Source: Candidatus Omnitrophota bacterium (GTDB taxonomy: Bacteria > Omnitrophota > Gorgyraeia > 2-01-FULL-45-10). From it: a stretch of 49,011 nt of DNA. The DNA lies in NCBI GenBank assembly GCA_028715345.1, contig JAQUSB010000012.1:1-49011 (forward strand), in the 5' to 3' direction. A model generated the notes under the pieces. It did no database searches and was not told the origin of the DNA. It worked only from the letters and a program-made list of their open reading frames with translations. This document shows positions 33,001 to 37,001 of the stretch, one piece after another. How positions within the stretch are numbered: the first letter of the stretch is position 1; every line of letters begins with the position of its first letter. A program made the translations under genes and the position numbers.

Positions 33001-34428
33001 GCCCTGACTTCCGGCAAGACGTATTTTGCGCAGTGCAGGATAAATTACGGCGGGCTTGCCGGCACTGCCAATCTTTACGAAAGCGGCACTACTCTTACGG
33101 TTACCAATACCCAGAAGCTGGGCGAGGAGATCATGAGCAAACTCGGAGTGCCCGCGGGTGAAACTCTGTCGGGCCAGGTAGCGACGGTATTATCGGCCGT
33201 GAGTACTGCGAGCACAAAGATAGACCAGGTAAGCACCAAAGTCGATACGGTCGGCGCCAAAGTGGACACCGTTTCGTCCAAAGTCGATACGGTCGGCACG
33301 GATGTCAGCGCTACAAGCTCTAACGTTACGGCCATACTCTCGGATGTAGAGACTACTCTTCCTGCACAGATAACTTCCACCGTTACGTCGATAGCGGAGA
33401 AAGGCGTGCTGTCGGAAATACTTACGCGCGATTCCATCATACGAGTCGGTGACAGCATAGCCATAAGGTACCGCACTGCTACGGGCCTCAGTCCGATCAT
33501 AACAGTTTATGATTCGAACGGCGCTGTCGTCGTCCCCGGGCCTACGGTCAGCGGTACGTCTTATTCCAAGTATTCCGGCATTCCGATGAAGGAGATCAGC
33601 TCCGGCACAGGCATTTATGAATCTACGGTCACGGCAGAGGACAGTTGGGCGCCCGGCGACAGCATGGTGGATTATACTGTAGTATGCCAGGAGTCGACTA
33701 AAGGGTCTAAAGACAGCATGATACTTACGGTCTCGCCGTTATTCGTGGCCGGCGCCACAGTGGAGCAGTCTATAGAGAATTTGGGATACGCGGTTACGAA
33801 AGTTTACTCGAGGGCGGGTACCATACAAACTCTTTTAGGTACGAAGACGGATAATACCCGTAACGGCACGGTCATGGGCCAGGTCAACAACTTAAACAGC
33901 ACCATAAACGGCCTGAATCTTACCTCGGTCGCCAGCGATTCGAAGCAGGCGAGGATGAATGCCCTGAAGGCCGCCGAAGATATCAGTACCATAAAAGATC
34001 AATTCAGCAGTATGCAGGCCAAGATAGATTCGCTCAAAGACCTTACGACACAGTTGGATACTTTTAAATCGAGCCTTGCCAAGATATCCGGGGCCACCGG
34101 CACTACTACTATAGTAGGCGCGGGCGTTGCCACGTCTGGCATCAGCGGCGGCATAGCTCCCGAAGAGGCCGGACTGCACGGCGGGATCACCGGCGAGAAG
34201 ATCACCATGAAAGTGGCCAAGGCGGAAGGCTTGCCTGGCGCTAAGATCAAAGAAGCGTCCGCGCAGGACATAGCCAGTCTCATGGCAGGCGATTTTGCCA
34301 AGGCAAACGATGTCAGGGATATAGGCAATAAAGTCGAGGAACTGACCGCGCTTACAAAGATAATTACGAAACTCATCGAGAGCACTTCGAACAAACCTGT
34401 AATCGAAGGATGGTTCGAGAAAGAATAA
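15004..34428 (+). CDS. Giant secreted beta-solenoid/Ig-repeat surface protein (6474 residues)
   Basis: A single open frame of 19,425 bases encodes roughly a 640-kDa protein. Residues 1-24 are a signal peptide ending PSYA; GGAG eight bases before the ATG sets the start. By residue: 35-410 parallel beta-helix; about 416-960 module I; 966-1793 module II (Gly/Ser-rich strand repeats); 1798-2536 module III (autotransporter-associated strand type, NTFTG/NTFSGG); 2537-3336 module II again; 3340-3920 module I again; 3925-4173 two SbsA-like Ig domains; 4173-5810 many Ig-like repeats (KDAYNN, VVDLYGN motifs); 5813-5893 a carboxypeptidase-regulatory-like domain; 6039-6139 and 6250-6360 coiled coils around an Ig-like domain. 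Several modules open with a WxxxxNW motif. There is no LPXTG, barrel or C-terminal membrane span. Likely a cell-surface or released adhesin exported by the adjacent secretin system; function is inferred. Confidence 0.93.
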   Translation: MRKLTVATILAMLALAVFAAPSYAVTEFVCTIAPSGGDYTSLSSWNANNQADLSSGTVALSHSGITGTIADGSYVKGATSGAYGTVVHVTSSQICIKSVTGTFASNEKIDKTSTLNGTATGTDHVTSSTVPDSVIAVAKIDGDWTGAPDTTAVTIDGWTTSSANYIKIYTTPTARHTGKWNTGAYILSVTASANSTAALYIKENYVTVEGLQVLLTNSGGYTACMGIKIDSQDASATINIWKNIVRGAISGTDSQGYGIYCNNSNITGNIYNNLVYSFVNGSVVYESGITINTGGTYYLYNNTVYGNYYGIKCNAGTVTATNNIANANNTDYAGTIATSATNISSDATSPDTSYRSKTVTFVSTTSGSEDFHLSSGDTNAKNTGTDLSGTFTDDIEGINRGAGTSIWCIGASEYGIVWLGTTSTSWGTAANWTGGSVPGTNDAVIFNSTSAAYDCALSADTTVASISMQSGYTGTITQGSYTLTVRSFSQAAGTFTGGSAAITLNGNYTLSGGTFTSTSGTLALSTCNWNHSAGTFTHNNGTLVFEGTCTFKVPVTETFNIITPKSQAIGTIQEGNTLIVVGTLTLNPGCFLGGTLQPQGSLVLETYKYGCTTTSTISYVTSGDQTIVANSGKYYYHFSGNFYINKPSGTVTVTGSGIPTFGAFTLVSGNFSCPNNDLIVGCYPGDNAHHFTLSGGTFTAPGSGHILYINKGNWIHTAGTFKHNDGTVIFDSDNSPTARSIAATTTETFYNLTLYYESSVTIPSGNKVTVLGDFKLDKGYINTGTLDLRGNMLVTASGYGGSAAIEFNGTSAQTVTLKYAGFPTGAITVNNSAGVTFTPDSGITFPVPGAVTINSGTLSLGGNTTFSDNVTISSGGTLSSFVGGGIITFKNSKTVTVDSGGTLTLYGAPGNLLTLNSDNTAKWILNAAAGSIYNIDYVSANYSNGSPNTIHAGPNSTISNCTNWDTGASVCTWDGSESTAWDTAANWSTGSVPTSTTSVVIPSGCANYPTLANSTTVFALTVNSGASATLNDDLTATVGVRNAGTLTLAASKTLTAGGVDFTSGTFTPGTGSTVILTTSNGSGGLVTGGNSFYDLTVSSGSFTFKQGLADTLTVTGTLAISSGGTLLCPYTDLTTTTTDSTGATVAGGKGRTITAANIDIQTGGSLNADGCGFGAGAGPGKANGGASYGGVGQVSTVTYGSAGNPTSLGSGANTAAGGGAIILNVSGTLTVAGTLSSNGAGSGSYGSSGGTINITAGTLAGSGTISSNGGIQYYGGSGGRISLVNVTTNNFSGTLQANGAFGYGGYAGTIAFPSGYNLTLGGSGNMTTLRLGSDGSYNYTFGTITINSGGTLEIDGNPTMNSSNGGAATISATSIDVKSGGAISANAFGFCWGHDGPGYGANNIGGTYGGEACGNTNLTYGSLTNPINLGSQGVSITGGDGNGGGAVILSVSGTLTVDGNISSNAKTAITYSGGAGGSVNISCATLTGTGTITANGGASYYPSGSGGRIAIKQTTGTGWTPTIQALGATSGASSSNYSAAGTVYLEDANDGAGKGELIIDNNSIATASGVDTLISSSVTDCSVGDVIIRNAGKLQMASGTTLACKGSWTNTAGTDLTEGTVAFSGATTSKTITAGGKAFYNISFDGADGGSWTPSDTLYVKGNWTNAATGGFTCSTGTVSLGGTAQKILGSTTFYNLSKSISDAADTLMFENSKAQTISPGGKLTLAGTSSYALSLRSCDSSGAQTDGTQWELAVNGLSDVSYADVKDSDASAGMMVIGVDSTDSLNNLNWSFVSGTTRYWVGNSGNWSDAANHWAASSGGTAGSANAPVAGDNVVFDANSGSGTVTIDTAGVSLGNLIDSSPNITIATSTNGIAVAGNLAVNGTLSGTAAVTVSGTSKTISGTGTISAPLTLGADYTINVNSGTLTISGVISGAYAVTKTGSGTAVFSGTNTFTGALTVSEGTISVPTVNNDSADGPLGNNAGVVTLGSSGKNVTFKYTGANVTSTKKFTMAGGSSNSFQVDTAGATLTLSGVIDGSGALCKTGSQTSMLMLGGENTFSGGVTIKAGIVALSTSANAAGTGTITIGDTGGSASATLHVVTNLTIGNAIAVASGSSGALSIKSYAPTTFSNTITLANNISMGAGGGWGSDIECNGDINGTGTITVDSVIGSIIAINGAIGSDITGIIQNSSASQLQLSGDNSSYARGVTIKKGTVVLLTSNNAVGTGTITLGDISGSDNARLQIGPGLTIGNAVTVESGSSGTATIGPYDNSWSEVTVSGAITLSKSLTVNNAGSSPITFSGGITGTGNLTIDNKSNKAFNFTTGSIDNTGTITNQGAGTSTTTISATIGSHVTGITQNSSTSKLLLSGNNSTVGGVTISSGTLELSGTTNLNLSGNWTNSVGTAGFAANSSTVTLTGSGQKLLGSTAFYNLTKNISGGSADTLYFQSGQTQAATGALTLTGALGKILTLRSCDSSGTQTDGTQWKLQMSGTGSVTYVDVKDSDASPGKTVTATYATDSSNNLNWNISAAGVGSTVKLWKGGTSNVWALADNWKLTDGVTATTVPSATDTVYIDGSYTNAPVTTASATTTIGTLVTSGASTLTLGSGGNLTVSGDCNIYNGSTVTYTQGAAADLTVNGTLTIAGGGTLTCPYTDLTTTTQDSQGNTVAGGKGRTITAANITIDLGGSLNADGCGFGAAAGPGIGNSGGSHGGRGGDYNGSGTVGNTYGDFTNPVSLGSGSTSNSSGSKGGGAIIISSTGTVTVNGTLSANSSTANLNYSTGSGGSINITAGTLTGSGVIQANALNANTSTGAGGRISLYNVTTDTFSGTLEAKGGTNTYNNCGARGYAGTICLSNTKRSNLVIGGTGNISSLRLGSDGTNNYALGTITIQSEGVLEIDGNPYMNSSNGGAATLNITSLDVQTGGILKADGLGFPCSAGPGRSTSEDYEGGSYGGEGGDIKDGVVGTTYGSITNPINLGSGSNATLGGSGGGAVIISASGTVNVNGTISADGYGNTNRGYGSGGSVNIAASSITGSGTIRANSYTTAYSGGGGRVALKQISGTSWAPTVTAYGGLTGSNKGAAGTVYLEDANDGAGKGELIIDNNSIATASGTDTLISSSVTDCSVGDVTIRNSGTLQMASGTTLTCKGSWTNTAGTDLTEGTVAFSGATTSKTITAGGKAFYNISFDGADGGSWTPSDTLYVNGNWTNAATGGFTCSASTVSLGGTAQKILGSTTFYSLSKSVSSADTLYFDNTSTQTFAPGGTLTLAGALNNLLSLRSCDAGGTASDGSAWELAVNGSMSVSYVDAQDSDASYGATVLASDSTDLGNNLNWTFADSNTNRWIGTTSTAWATATNWSKGTAPSTTDNVLINGTYDNAPTLSSAATVASIKVSGASTLTLNALLTTTGTAQLYTGAAITCGTGGAVSIGGAYTQSGGTFTGGATDCTINGAFTLSGGTFNAPSGTFTVCPTVPDATSWNHTSGTFNCGSGTVVISNNCTNYKTQTIVVPTTETFNDLILTSNSNAITTVISSGNTLIVGGTFTHRGRYHSINTGTIQAQGNVILKLDANAGRGTATINFVTAGDQTITADAGSGTCNINIAKPSGTVTVSGGSMSIPGLTISSGSFNGGSGDISINGQYIQSGGTFTSTSGILTVSYNASAGTVWNHTAGTFNHNDGTVVIYGRDMVAQVINDTMSNPFYNLTIRFPGGHDGYGLTISSGTTLVVNGTFTEGDTSGATFFLGTGTIQANGPVVIGPYANGGSASITMSGTSAQTITFNGGNTPGGVITINNSAGVTTSGSAIFSGAVTVSAGTLSLGDTTTFSDNVTVSSGGTLTCAAGKTTTFGAGKTLNVASGGIVNFAGTDASTLVTLRSSASGAYWDLTKNGTVNADYVDVKDSNSSATIIATNSTDSGHNVNWNISATLRLNSWDLNMDAGTLIMHFNQAVDPATLNAAGLTIQDAATAGAGNSYELTGGATSSPQGADITVNLTATDLNAIKANANIAKSSASTYIRTTAATIKTPVSYGASSVVPITDGSAMQVTAYTADTTAPALSSWSLDMNAYTMTLDFSESVKASSWTPTAVTLQNSASATKSFTLTAGSTTASANGTQIVVTLCAADFNSLVDYTGGGLCTAQGDSYLTLTASAITDMAAAPNSVTAVTTGVNASAYTANTQPATNFYLTTSGASQTTVTAGEAKQITVTAYDASGYRMPAYAGDKGIVFSGSNASPGEYNPTARDKTNADLDFGTLTALTFSNGRVSTYLMLYCKENASIKATDGTVITADVNALQATVGAEVKQSLAFSQAPSSTGTINVVLETQPEVIVKDLYGNQVDTDGDSITLYAYDPSTGAPVTSGAIIATANPVVTTAGKAVFEGVTFDTAATIYLFADSSGLMSSSSGNIIFTTAGTSTVDAPSSAVADFDLIPTNDNVNGQKFAVLKFKVTDHGGDATPTNIDVIKIAIGGTGANAGGNGTTIPADIAWAGISKTDGASFIATPVSIDNNYITFGASGTVMDTVSDTGTGSSTEYAVYIYMRNGKLTATEGQTYTFGTDESLLTPHATGSSLMSPTASATPPATVTGTITVDQTHWEIIDALSGSSAISATAGTKKELMIRAVDANKNIDKDYGDATFGANKTLVFSGLSTIGSHYPTIESTNFGVSTVLRFYAGATQYASGTDTGGATLMAYTRESGSISITSPVNPSTGIAYIMHSNSVAAAAASPSVLTATSGGGQTGKTSKQLPASLVATATDAYGNTVPDQAITFSVAGPGAATMTPSDGIVNTDSVGRSSILLTPGATDGAYVVTATPSGWGSAVTFDDCYARTPRGIYIVSGDGQSKAINLALDDQLVCKLVDVASGNGNAIPAETIDFSFSSVPTDAINYSVAPSSAVTGLMSSAAPGQVTTTSVKLGDKAGAYYIRATYTGVTPNLTTDFTANAASLGATKIVLTGPSSITAGPPSVAATPFVITAKDAYNNIVAMTTATTFDLTTTHSSSGSFYSDSLCAGAPITSVTIGVGSSAGQFYYKDTLTGSCTITATKATGGQSLPDGSMSSASAAIIPASISYFTVAAGDSTTVTAGAARTITVTAYDPFNNPATNAGTVPVTFDSTLVNLSPSGQAPTVNGVAIGSSTPLDFSPGTGAVSVPLLLYKTETAQIKAASGSATTPSPLSLKVKHTSADHAEFATNISSPQSAGAAFSLPAINVVDLYGNVCDATNGGTPYSDTPSSNNVTYTLSTGSTMSPDQLNTNTYTRTVAFANGVSTTALTATIYKAETANITAAVSGVSAGTNTASNSVTIEAGEINKLNFEQQPPLTCVTSQLLSPQPKVAVGDAYGNPCTNATANITIAAVTDTNGTPATNGILSGTTTKALSSGVAAYTDITYSYPETIYLKATVSGISLAAIYSSQTQFTATYDLSAANLTSAEKTAKGITGSASSIANSNATPVYGFKVTDAGTDGLSGLITKIVINRSANDTTGDWTTYISDAWITDMTVAGSTPRLGTVTAGSITFGDGTSTIYTVPNNNAATPRVYVLSVTLKNPLPAGADGKVLGFSLVSNSDISVDSALGSVFAAATTVADTSTVTVAATDLKVAGSAATMNAGDSVTLTISAIDANGNIDKDYAGDKGLTFSGASSSSNGTVPTVTDNIGTARAFGASTLTTFASGVNSASKTITMKLYTAEVASIAVSDGVLSTKAASKFAITVSGGVASQLFWQTQPVSMVVAYAPWQSFIVTVADAYGNTSSSTANITVTPSGTGVHVGAGAEATVAATAGVATFNNFFVWCDSYPGAVTLTASADASGVTNSVASNSVQVDQVYQITLNLKDSVTATALTGVSLTIQQTTNGVTSVVYGPVVGNSPFTFTLPYGTYTFKATLDKYVDYSAEETVGVAADGGDGAYDNSIDWVRYMTTLTEATADYNVKSSFVYDEDNDKLYIRLWLERRGKLILNNSLNLLGPGTVDVYDDATETWLTTVNLTPPASADLVNGTYLAEVDNVITSSSNLLGKALTSGKTYFAQCRINYGGLAGTANLYESGTTLTVTNTQKLGEEIMSKLGVPAGETLSGQVATVLSAVSTASTKIDQVSTKVDTVGAKVDTVSSKVDTVGTDVSATSSNVTAILSDVETTLPAQITSTVTSIAEKGVLSEILTRDSIIRVGDSIAIRYRTATGLSPIITVYDSNGAVVVPGPTVSGTSYSKYSGIPMKEISSGTGIYESTVTAEDSWAPGDSMVDYTVVCQESTKGSKDSMILTVSPLFVAGATVEQSIENLGYAVTKVYSRAGTIQTLLGTKTDNTRNGTVMGQVNNLNSTINGLNLTSVASDSKQARMNALKAAEDISTIKDQFSSMQAKIDSLKDLTTQLDTFKSSLAKISGATGTTTIVGAGVATSGISGGIAPEEAGLHGGITGEKITMKVAKAEGLPGAKIKEASAQDIASLMAGDFAKANDVRDIGNKVEELTALTKIITKLIESTSNKPVIEGWFEKE
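16610..17470 (+). other. AT-rich island 1 in the giant gene (module I)
   Basis: Base composition drops relative to both sides while the frame stays open. Row 16681-16740 counts 22 G+C in 60. The protein is solenoid sequence with SWNHxxGTFxHNxGTVxF-type repeats. Borders are approximate. Confidence 0.55.
18385..18545 (+). repeat. Module II left border, copy 1
   Basis: This segment is homologous to 22951-23108. It encodes CPYTDLTTTT, then GGKGRTITAANI, and ends in a stretch (AACGCGGATGGGTGCGGG and beyond) that is nearly identical in DNA in the two copies. The AT-richer island follows at once. Confidence 0.8.
18546..19617 (+). other. AT-rich island 2 in the giant gene (module II, copy 1)
   Basis: This stretch lies between two duplicated GC-rich borders. 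Codons shift to A/T endings; row 18721-18780 counts 26 G+C in 60. It encodes Gly-rich SGGTINIT and GGRISL repeats homologous in protein, but clearly diverged in DNA, to 23109-24243. Confidence 0.65.
19618..20103 (+). repeat. Module II right border, copy 1
   Basis: It aligns without gaps to 24244-24729 at a fixed offset of 4626 bases. Hand count gives 37 mismatches in about 483 bases (about 92% identity); 19861-19980 differs at one base only. It encodes AGTVYLEDANDGAGKGELI through GGTAQKILGSTTFY. Confidence 0.9.
21120..22030 (+). other. AT-rich island 3 in the giant gene (module III)
   Basis: This has the strongest composition change seen: row 21361-21420 counts 14 G+C in 60, against 43 in 60 for row 20461-20520. 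It encodes autotransporter-type strand repeats (GTGTITIGD, GVTIKKGTV). The frame stays open. Confidence 0.65.
22951..23108 (+). repeat. Module II left border, copy 2
   Basis: This is the homologue of 18385-18545, offset 4566 bases. The last 40 bases are nearly identical in both copies, ending where the AT-rich island begins. Confidence 0.8.
23109..24243 (+). other. AT-rich island 4 in the giant gene (module II, copy 2)
   Basis: This is the counterpart of 18546-19617. The proteins share SGGSINITAGTL, LRLGSDG and LEIDGNPxMNSSNGGAA motifs, but the DNA is much more diverged than the two flanking borders and the island is about 60 bases longer. Confidence 0.65.
24244..24729 (+). repeat. Module II right border, copy 2
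   Basis: This is the homologue of 19618-20103, about 92% identical in DNA by hand count and gap-free. Identity ends abruptly after TTTAAGTAAATC. Confidence 0.9.
25440..26390 (+). other. AT-rich island 5 in the giant gene (module I, copy 2)
   Basis: Row 25501-25560 counts 18 G+C in 60. It encodes solenoid repeats homologous to island 1 (TSGTFNCGSGTVVI, TAGTFNHNDGTVVI). The sequence returns to GC-rich after 26390 and stays so to the end of the gene. Confidence 0.6.
33214..33297 (+). repeat. Four tandem 21-base units coding heptads
   Basis: Units start at 33214, 33235, 33256 and 33277. Each encodes one heptad (TKIDQVS, TKVDTVG, AKVDTVS, SKVDTVG) near residue 6071 of the giant protein. The regular hydrophobic spacing predicts a coiled-coil stalk or oligomerisation segment. 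Confidence 0.88.
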
Positions 34429-34454
34429 CGATCGTAAAAACCATAAGAGGGCAT

Positions 34455-35909
34455 ATGGGCAAAAAAAGATTGGTCATTGGTCTATTTTTTTTGTTATTTT
34501 TACTGGTTAGTACCGCGCTTTACGCCGATATAAAATTGAAGATCGCAGTCGTGAACCCTTCCGAGATCGAAAGCCAGACCACCCCTGTGCGCTACGACCT
34601 GCCCAAAGGCATGACGCCCGATATCATAACGGATGCCGGCAACATGGAACTTAAGTACGATTTTGACAAGAATAATTATTACCTTTACCAGGTCGTGAAG
34701 CTTAAGCCTTCCGAAAAGCTTGTCCTGGAGATAAAGCTTAAGGACATGTGGATAATTCCGGCCAAATATATAAATTTCTTGAAAGAGCATACGAGGGCGA
34801 TGAATGCTCAGCTTGCGAATACGCGGCATGCGAAATCCGGCGATACGCTCACCAAAAAGATAATAGACCGCCTCGACGGGATACTGAAAAAAGGGGCGGA
34901 CCAGACCATGACGATGGGCGAGCACATAAACCTTTATTATGAAAATCTCGGGATACTGGGCGAGGTCAAGGAAGATATAGGGATGCTCGAAGATCTGGTG
35001 CTGGATGTGGGCGGGATAGTCGAGGAGAGGGTCCAGGTGCCGGCCACGCTGGCCATCCCGATAAAAACGGACGAAAAGAATAGGGCCGGCGCAGTAGATA
35101 TGACTATAGAGGTCACGAACCCTTCGAAGACATCGAAGCAGACGACTAAAGTAAAATATGTATTGCCCGAAGAGGTTGCGCCGCGTTATGTGATCGACAG
35201 GGGCGATCTGGATATGGGGTATGATTTTACCAAGCAGTCTTTCTATGTTTACAAAGATAGCGTAATGCTCGATCCTTCCGAAACAAAAACTTTCGTAATA
35301 AAGATAATGGACGTGTGGCAGGTCCCCGCTCTTGAACTCGATACCCTGAAAGCCCATACCGATAACCTGATGACCCTTCTCAAGGGCACCGAATATATGG
35401 CGCAGGCAAAGCCTATGGCCGATAAAATAACGGCGAGCCTGAACGAAATAAGGAGGACCCAGGCTTTAAAAGTTTCCGCGGAGGAGCATATAGCTTATTA
35501 CCGCGATAATGAGGAGACCCTTACCGAGGCCAAGAGCCTTGTAAACCAATTGGAGAAATTCGTAAGCCAATCGGGCGCCAGCGCCGGAGTTACGGTGAAA
35601 GAAGCCGAAGTGCAGAAAGGCGGCGGCCCGAAGGAGAAGAGGGCGCGCGGATACGAAGGTATCGATTACATCGTCAGGTCCATATTCAAAGGCAAAGCGC
35701 CTACAGTTGCCACGACGTGGAAAATAATCTATACTATATTGATATTCTTAGGCATTCTGGCGGCATTATTCTTCGGCCTGTGGTTTGTGCAGGTAAAACA
35801 GAGCCACAAGCGGGGTGAGTCTATAGGCCCGGTGGAAAAACGTCCTGCGGAAAAACCGGATATGCTGACGGAGGAGAAGCCGGAAGCGCCGGGAGATAAG
35901 AGTGAGTAG
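34455..35909 (+). CDS. Membrane-anchored exported protein with duplicated domain, unknown function
   Basis: The start is the ATG at 34455, after AAGAGGG and just before a signal peptide (MGKKRLVIGLFFLLFLLV), giving 484 residues; an upstream GTG at 34410 would overlap the giant gene. Residues about 25-190 and 215-385 are two copies of one domain: a beta part (VVNPSEIESQTTPVRYDLP against VTNPSKTSKQTTKVKYVLP), a conserved DMW/DVW followed by IPA or VPA, then long helices. A membrane span lies near 423-447 (WKIIYTILIFLGILAALFFG), followed by a charged, proline-rich cytoplasmic tail. It thus faces the periplasm from the inner membrane. It comes 26 bases after the giant gene and may hold, time or sense its export. 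Family not recognised. Confidence 0.83.
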   Translation: MGKKRLVIGLFFLLFLLVSTALYADIKLKIAVVNPSEIESQTTPVRYDLPKGMTPDIITDAGNMELKYDFDKNNYYLYQVVKLKPSEKLVLEIKLKDMWIIPAKYINFLKEHTRAMNAQLANTRHAKSGDTLTKKIIDRLDGILKKGADQTMTMGEHINLYYENLGILGEVKEDIGMLEDLVLDVGGIVEERVQVPATLAIPIKTDEKNRAGAVDMTIEVTNPSKTSKQTTKVKYVLPEEVAPRYVIDRGDLDMGYDFTKQSFYVYKDSVMLDPSETKTFVIKIMDVWQVPALELDTLKAHTDNLMTLLKGTEYMAQAKPMADKITASLNEIRRTQALKVSAEEHIAYYRDNEETLTEAKSLVNQLEKFVSQSGASAGVTVKEAEVQKGGGPKEKRARGYEGIDYIVRSIFKGKAPTVATTWKIIYTILIFLGILAALFFGLWFVQVKQSHKRGESIGPVEKRPAEKPDMLTEEKPEAPGDKSE

Positions 35910-35958
35910 ACGCAGGTAATGACAAGAGTTTGAATTATATCTTTATTATCGGATAATT

Positions 35959-36189
35959 ATGTTTAATGCTACAATAATGACATCCCGCGGTATGATATAC
36001 AAAGGGCCCGTATGGAGCGTTTTTTTACCCGGCTCGACGGGTGAATTCGAAATACTCGACCTGCATACGCCTATCGTAAGCATGCTTAAAAGCGGCAAAA
36101 TAATCATAGACTGGAATAAAGAGATCCTTATAAAGCGCGGCGCCGTCCGCATGTCGGGCGACCGGCTTGTCGCGATAGTCGAAAGGTGA
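35959..36189 (+). CDS. atpC: F-type ATPase epsilon subunit, C-terminal domain missing
   Basis: The product has 76 residues against about 135 in usual epsilon. The whole length matches the N-terminal beta-sandwich (TSRGMIYKGPVWSVFLPGSTGEFEILDLHTPIVSML, then IKRGAVRMSGDRLVAIVE). This domain sits on gamma and the c-ring. The C-terminal helical hairpin, which in many bacteria inhibits ATP hydrolysis, is absent: a stop follows and the next gene starts 16 bases on. Loss of the hairpin is known in some lineages and would remove that brake. It is first in the ATPase cluster, whereas in standard operons epsilon is last, after beta. No clear ribosome binding site precedes the ATG. Confidence 0.88.
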   Translation: MFNATIMTSRGMIYKGPVWSVFLPGSTGEFEILDLHTPIVSMLKSGKIIIDWNKEILIKRGAVRMSGDRLVAIVER

Positions 36190-36205
36190 AAGAGGGGCGG
36201 TAAAG

Positions 36206-36919
36206 ATGCTTATCAAATTGATCATAATACAGATAATCACATTCCTCATAATCCTCATTGTTCTGAAAAAACTTCTGTATACCGAAACCGCAAAAGAGAT
36301 CGAGCGTTTGAAGAAACTTAAGGAAGAATTTACGCATAAAGAAAAAGAGCTGCAGGTGCGGATAGCTTCGACGCAGGAAAGTATTACGCAAAAGATGGCA
36401 AAGGCCGAAGAAGACGTCCGCATATACCGCGAAGCGAAGAAGAAAGAAGCGGAGTCTCTTAAGCAGGAGATCCTGGCCGGAGCGCGCGACAGGGCCGAAG
36501 AGACGATAAAAGCTGCGGTGAATTCGAGGGAAAAGATACGCGAAGAGATAATGCTCGAGATGAAAGGCAGGCTTCCGGCCGCCGCCGCCGGCATATTCAA
36601 AGAAGCCCTGTCCGCGGAGATGGTAGAGTTTGTACACGGCAGGCTGGTTTCGGAGGCTGTGTCCAGGATAAAGAAGATGGATAAAAATATACTCAAAGGC
36701 AAATCGGGAAAGGGCGAGTTGATCTCGGCGTATCCGCTGAAAAAGAGCGAAAGAGATAATATATTATCGGCCGTTTCCGAACGCGCCGGGCGCGAAGCGG
36801 CGCTGGCCGAAAGAGATGATAAGGCGCTGATAGCAGGCGTGATAGTTAAATTCGGCTCGCTCGTTATAGACGGCAGCCTCGAGAATAGATTGAAACAGGC
36901 GGAGGAGAGGTTAGGCTGA
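36206..36919 (+). CDS. atpF: F-type ATPase b subunit fused to delta C-terminal domain
   Basis: The product has 237 residues. Residues 3-24 form a membrane span and about 25-125 a charged helix with right-handed-coil spacing, as in the b stator stalk. Residues about 170-237 match the delta C-terminal domain: ISAYPLKKSERDNIL, then a D-x-x-LIAGV-x-V-x-FG motif and VIDGSLENRLKQ, the usual delta ending. The six-helix N-terminal domain of delta, which binds alpha, is not recognisable. Mycobacterial b-delta fusions keep the full delta, so this is a smaller variant. GAGGGGCGG before the ATG is a good ribosome binding site. It would be the peripheral stalk linking membrane and F1 head. Confidence 0.86.
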   Translation: MLIKLIIIQIITFLIILIVLKKLLYTETAKEIERLKKLKEEFTHKEKELQVRIASTQESITQKMAKAEEDVRIYREAKKKEAESLKQEILAGARDRAEETIKAAVNSREKIREEIMLEMKGRLPAAAAGIFKEALSAEMVEFVHGRLVSEAVSRIKKMDKNILKGKSGKGELISAYPLKKSERDNILSAVSERAGREAALAERDDKALIAGVIVKFGSLVIDGSLENRLKQAEERLG

Positions 36920-36926
36920 TCCGCTG

Positions 36927-36980
36927 TGTCATTCCCGCGGAAGAGGCGGTTCTGTCATTTTTGCGAAAGCGGGGATCTAT
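36927..36980 (+). repeat. Dispersed hairpin-type repeat remnant between b/delta and c genes
   Basis: TGTCATTCCCGCGG at 36927 is echoed by TGTCATTTTTGCGAAAGCGG at 36953, ending GGATCTAT. This looks like the TGTCATTCCCGC-GAAA-GCGGGAATC family of short palindromic repeats scattered through many bacterial genomes, here imperfect and partly doubled. It sits in the only sizeable gap (82 bases) of the ATPase cluster. Confidence 0.55.
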
Positions 36981-37001
36981 AAGAAGGCAGGGTCTGATTA
37001 T

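Noticed and set aside
15004-34428. Many minus-strand ORFs of 60-214 residues inside the giant gene
   Set aside because: The plus frame is continuous with a signal peptide and domain repeats; antisense frames stay open because of Gly/Ser/Thr/Ala codon bias.
15004-34428. Classical autotransporter (type V secretion)
   Set aside because: Module III has autotransporter-like strand repeats, but the C-terminus is coiled coil and Gly-rich with no beta-barrel translocator or terminal Phe motif.
34455-35909. Candidate for the missing ATPase subunit a
   Set aside because: It has one signal peptide and one C-terminal membrane span; subunit a has five or six spans and an essential Arg in a conserved helix.
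35930-35957. Promoter TTGAAT-16-GATAAT before epsilon
   Set aside because: The -10 would abut the ATG and start transcription inside the gene, needing a leaderless truncated message; the match is probably chance in AT-rich sequence.
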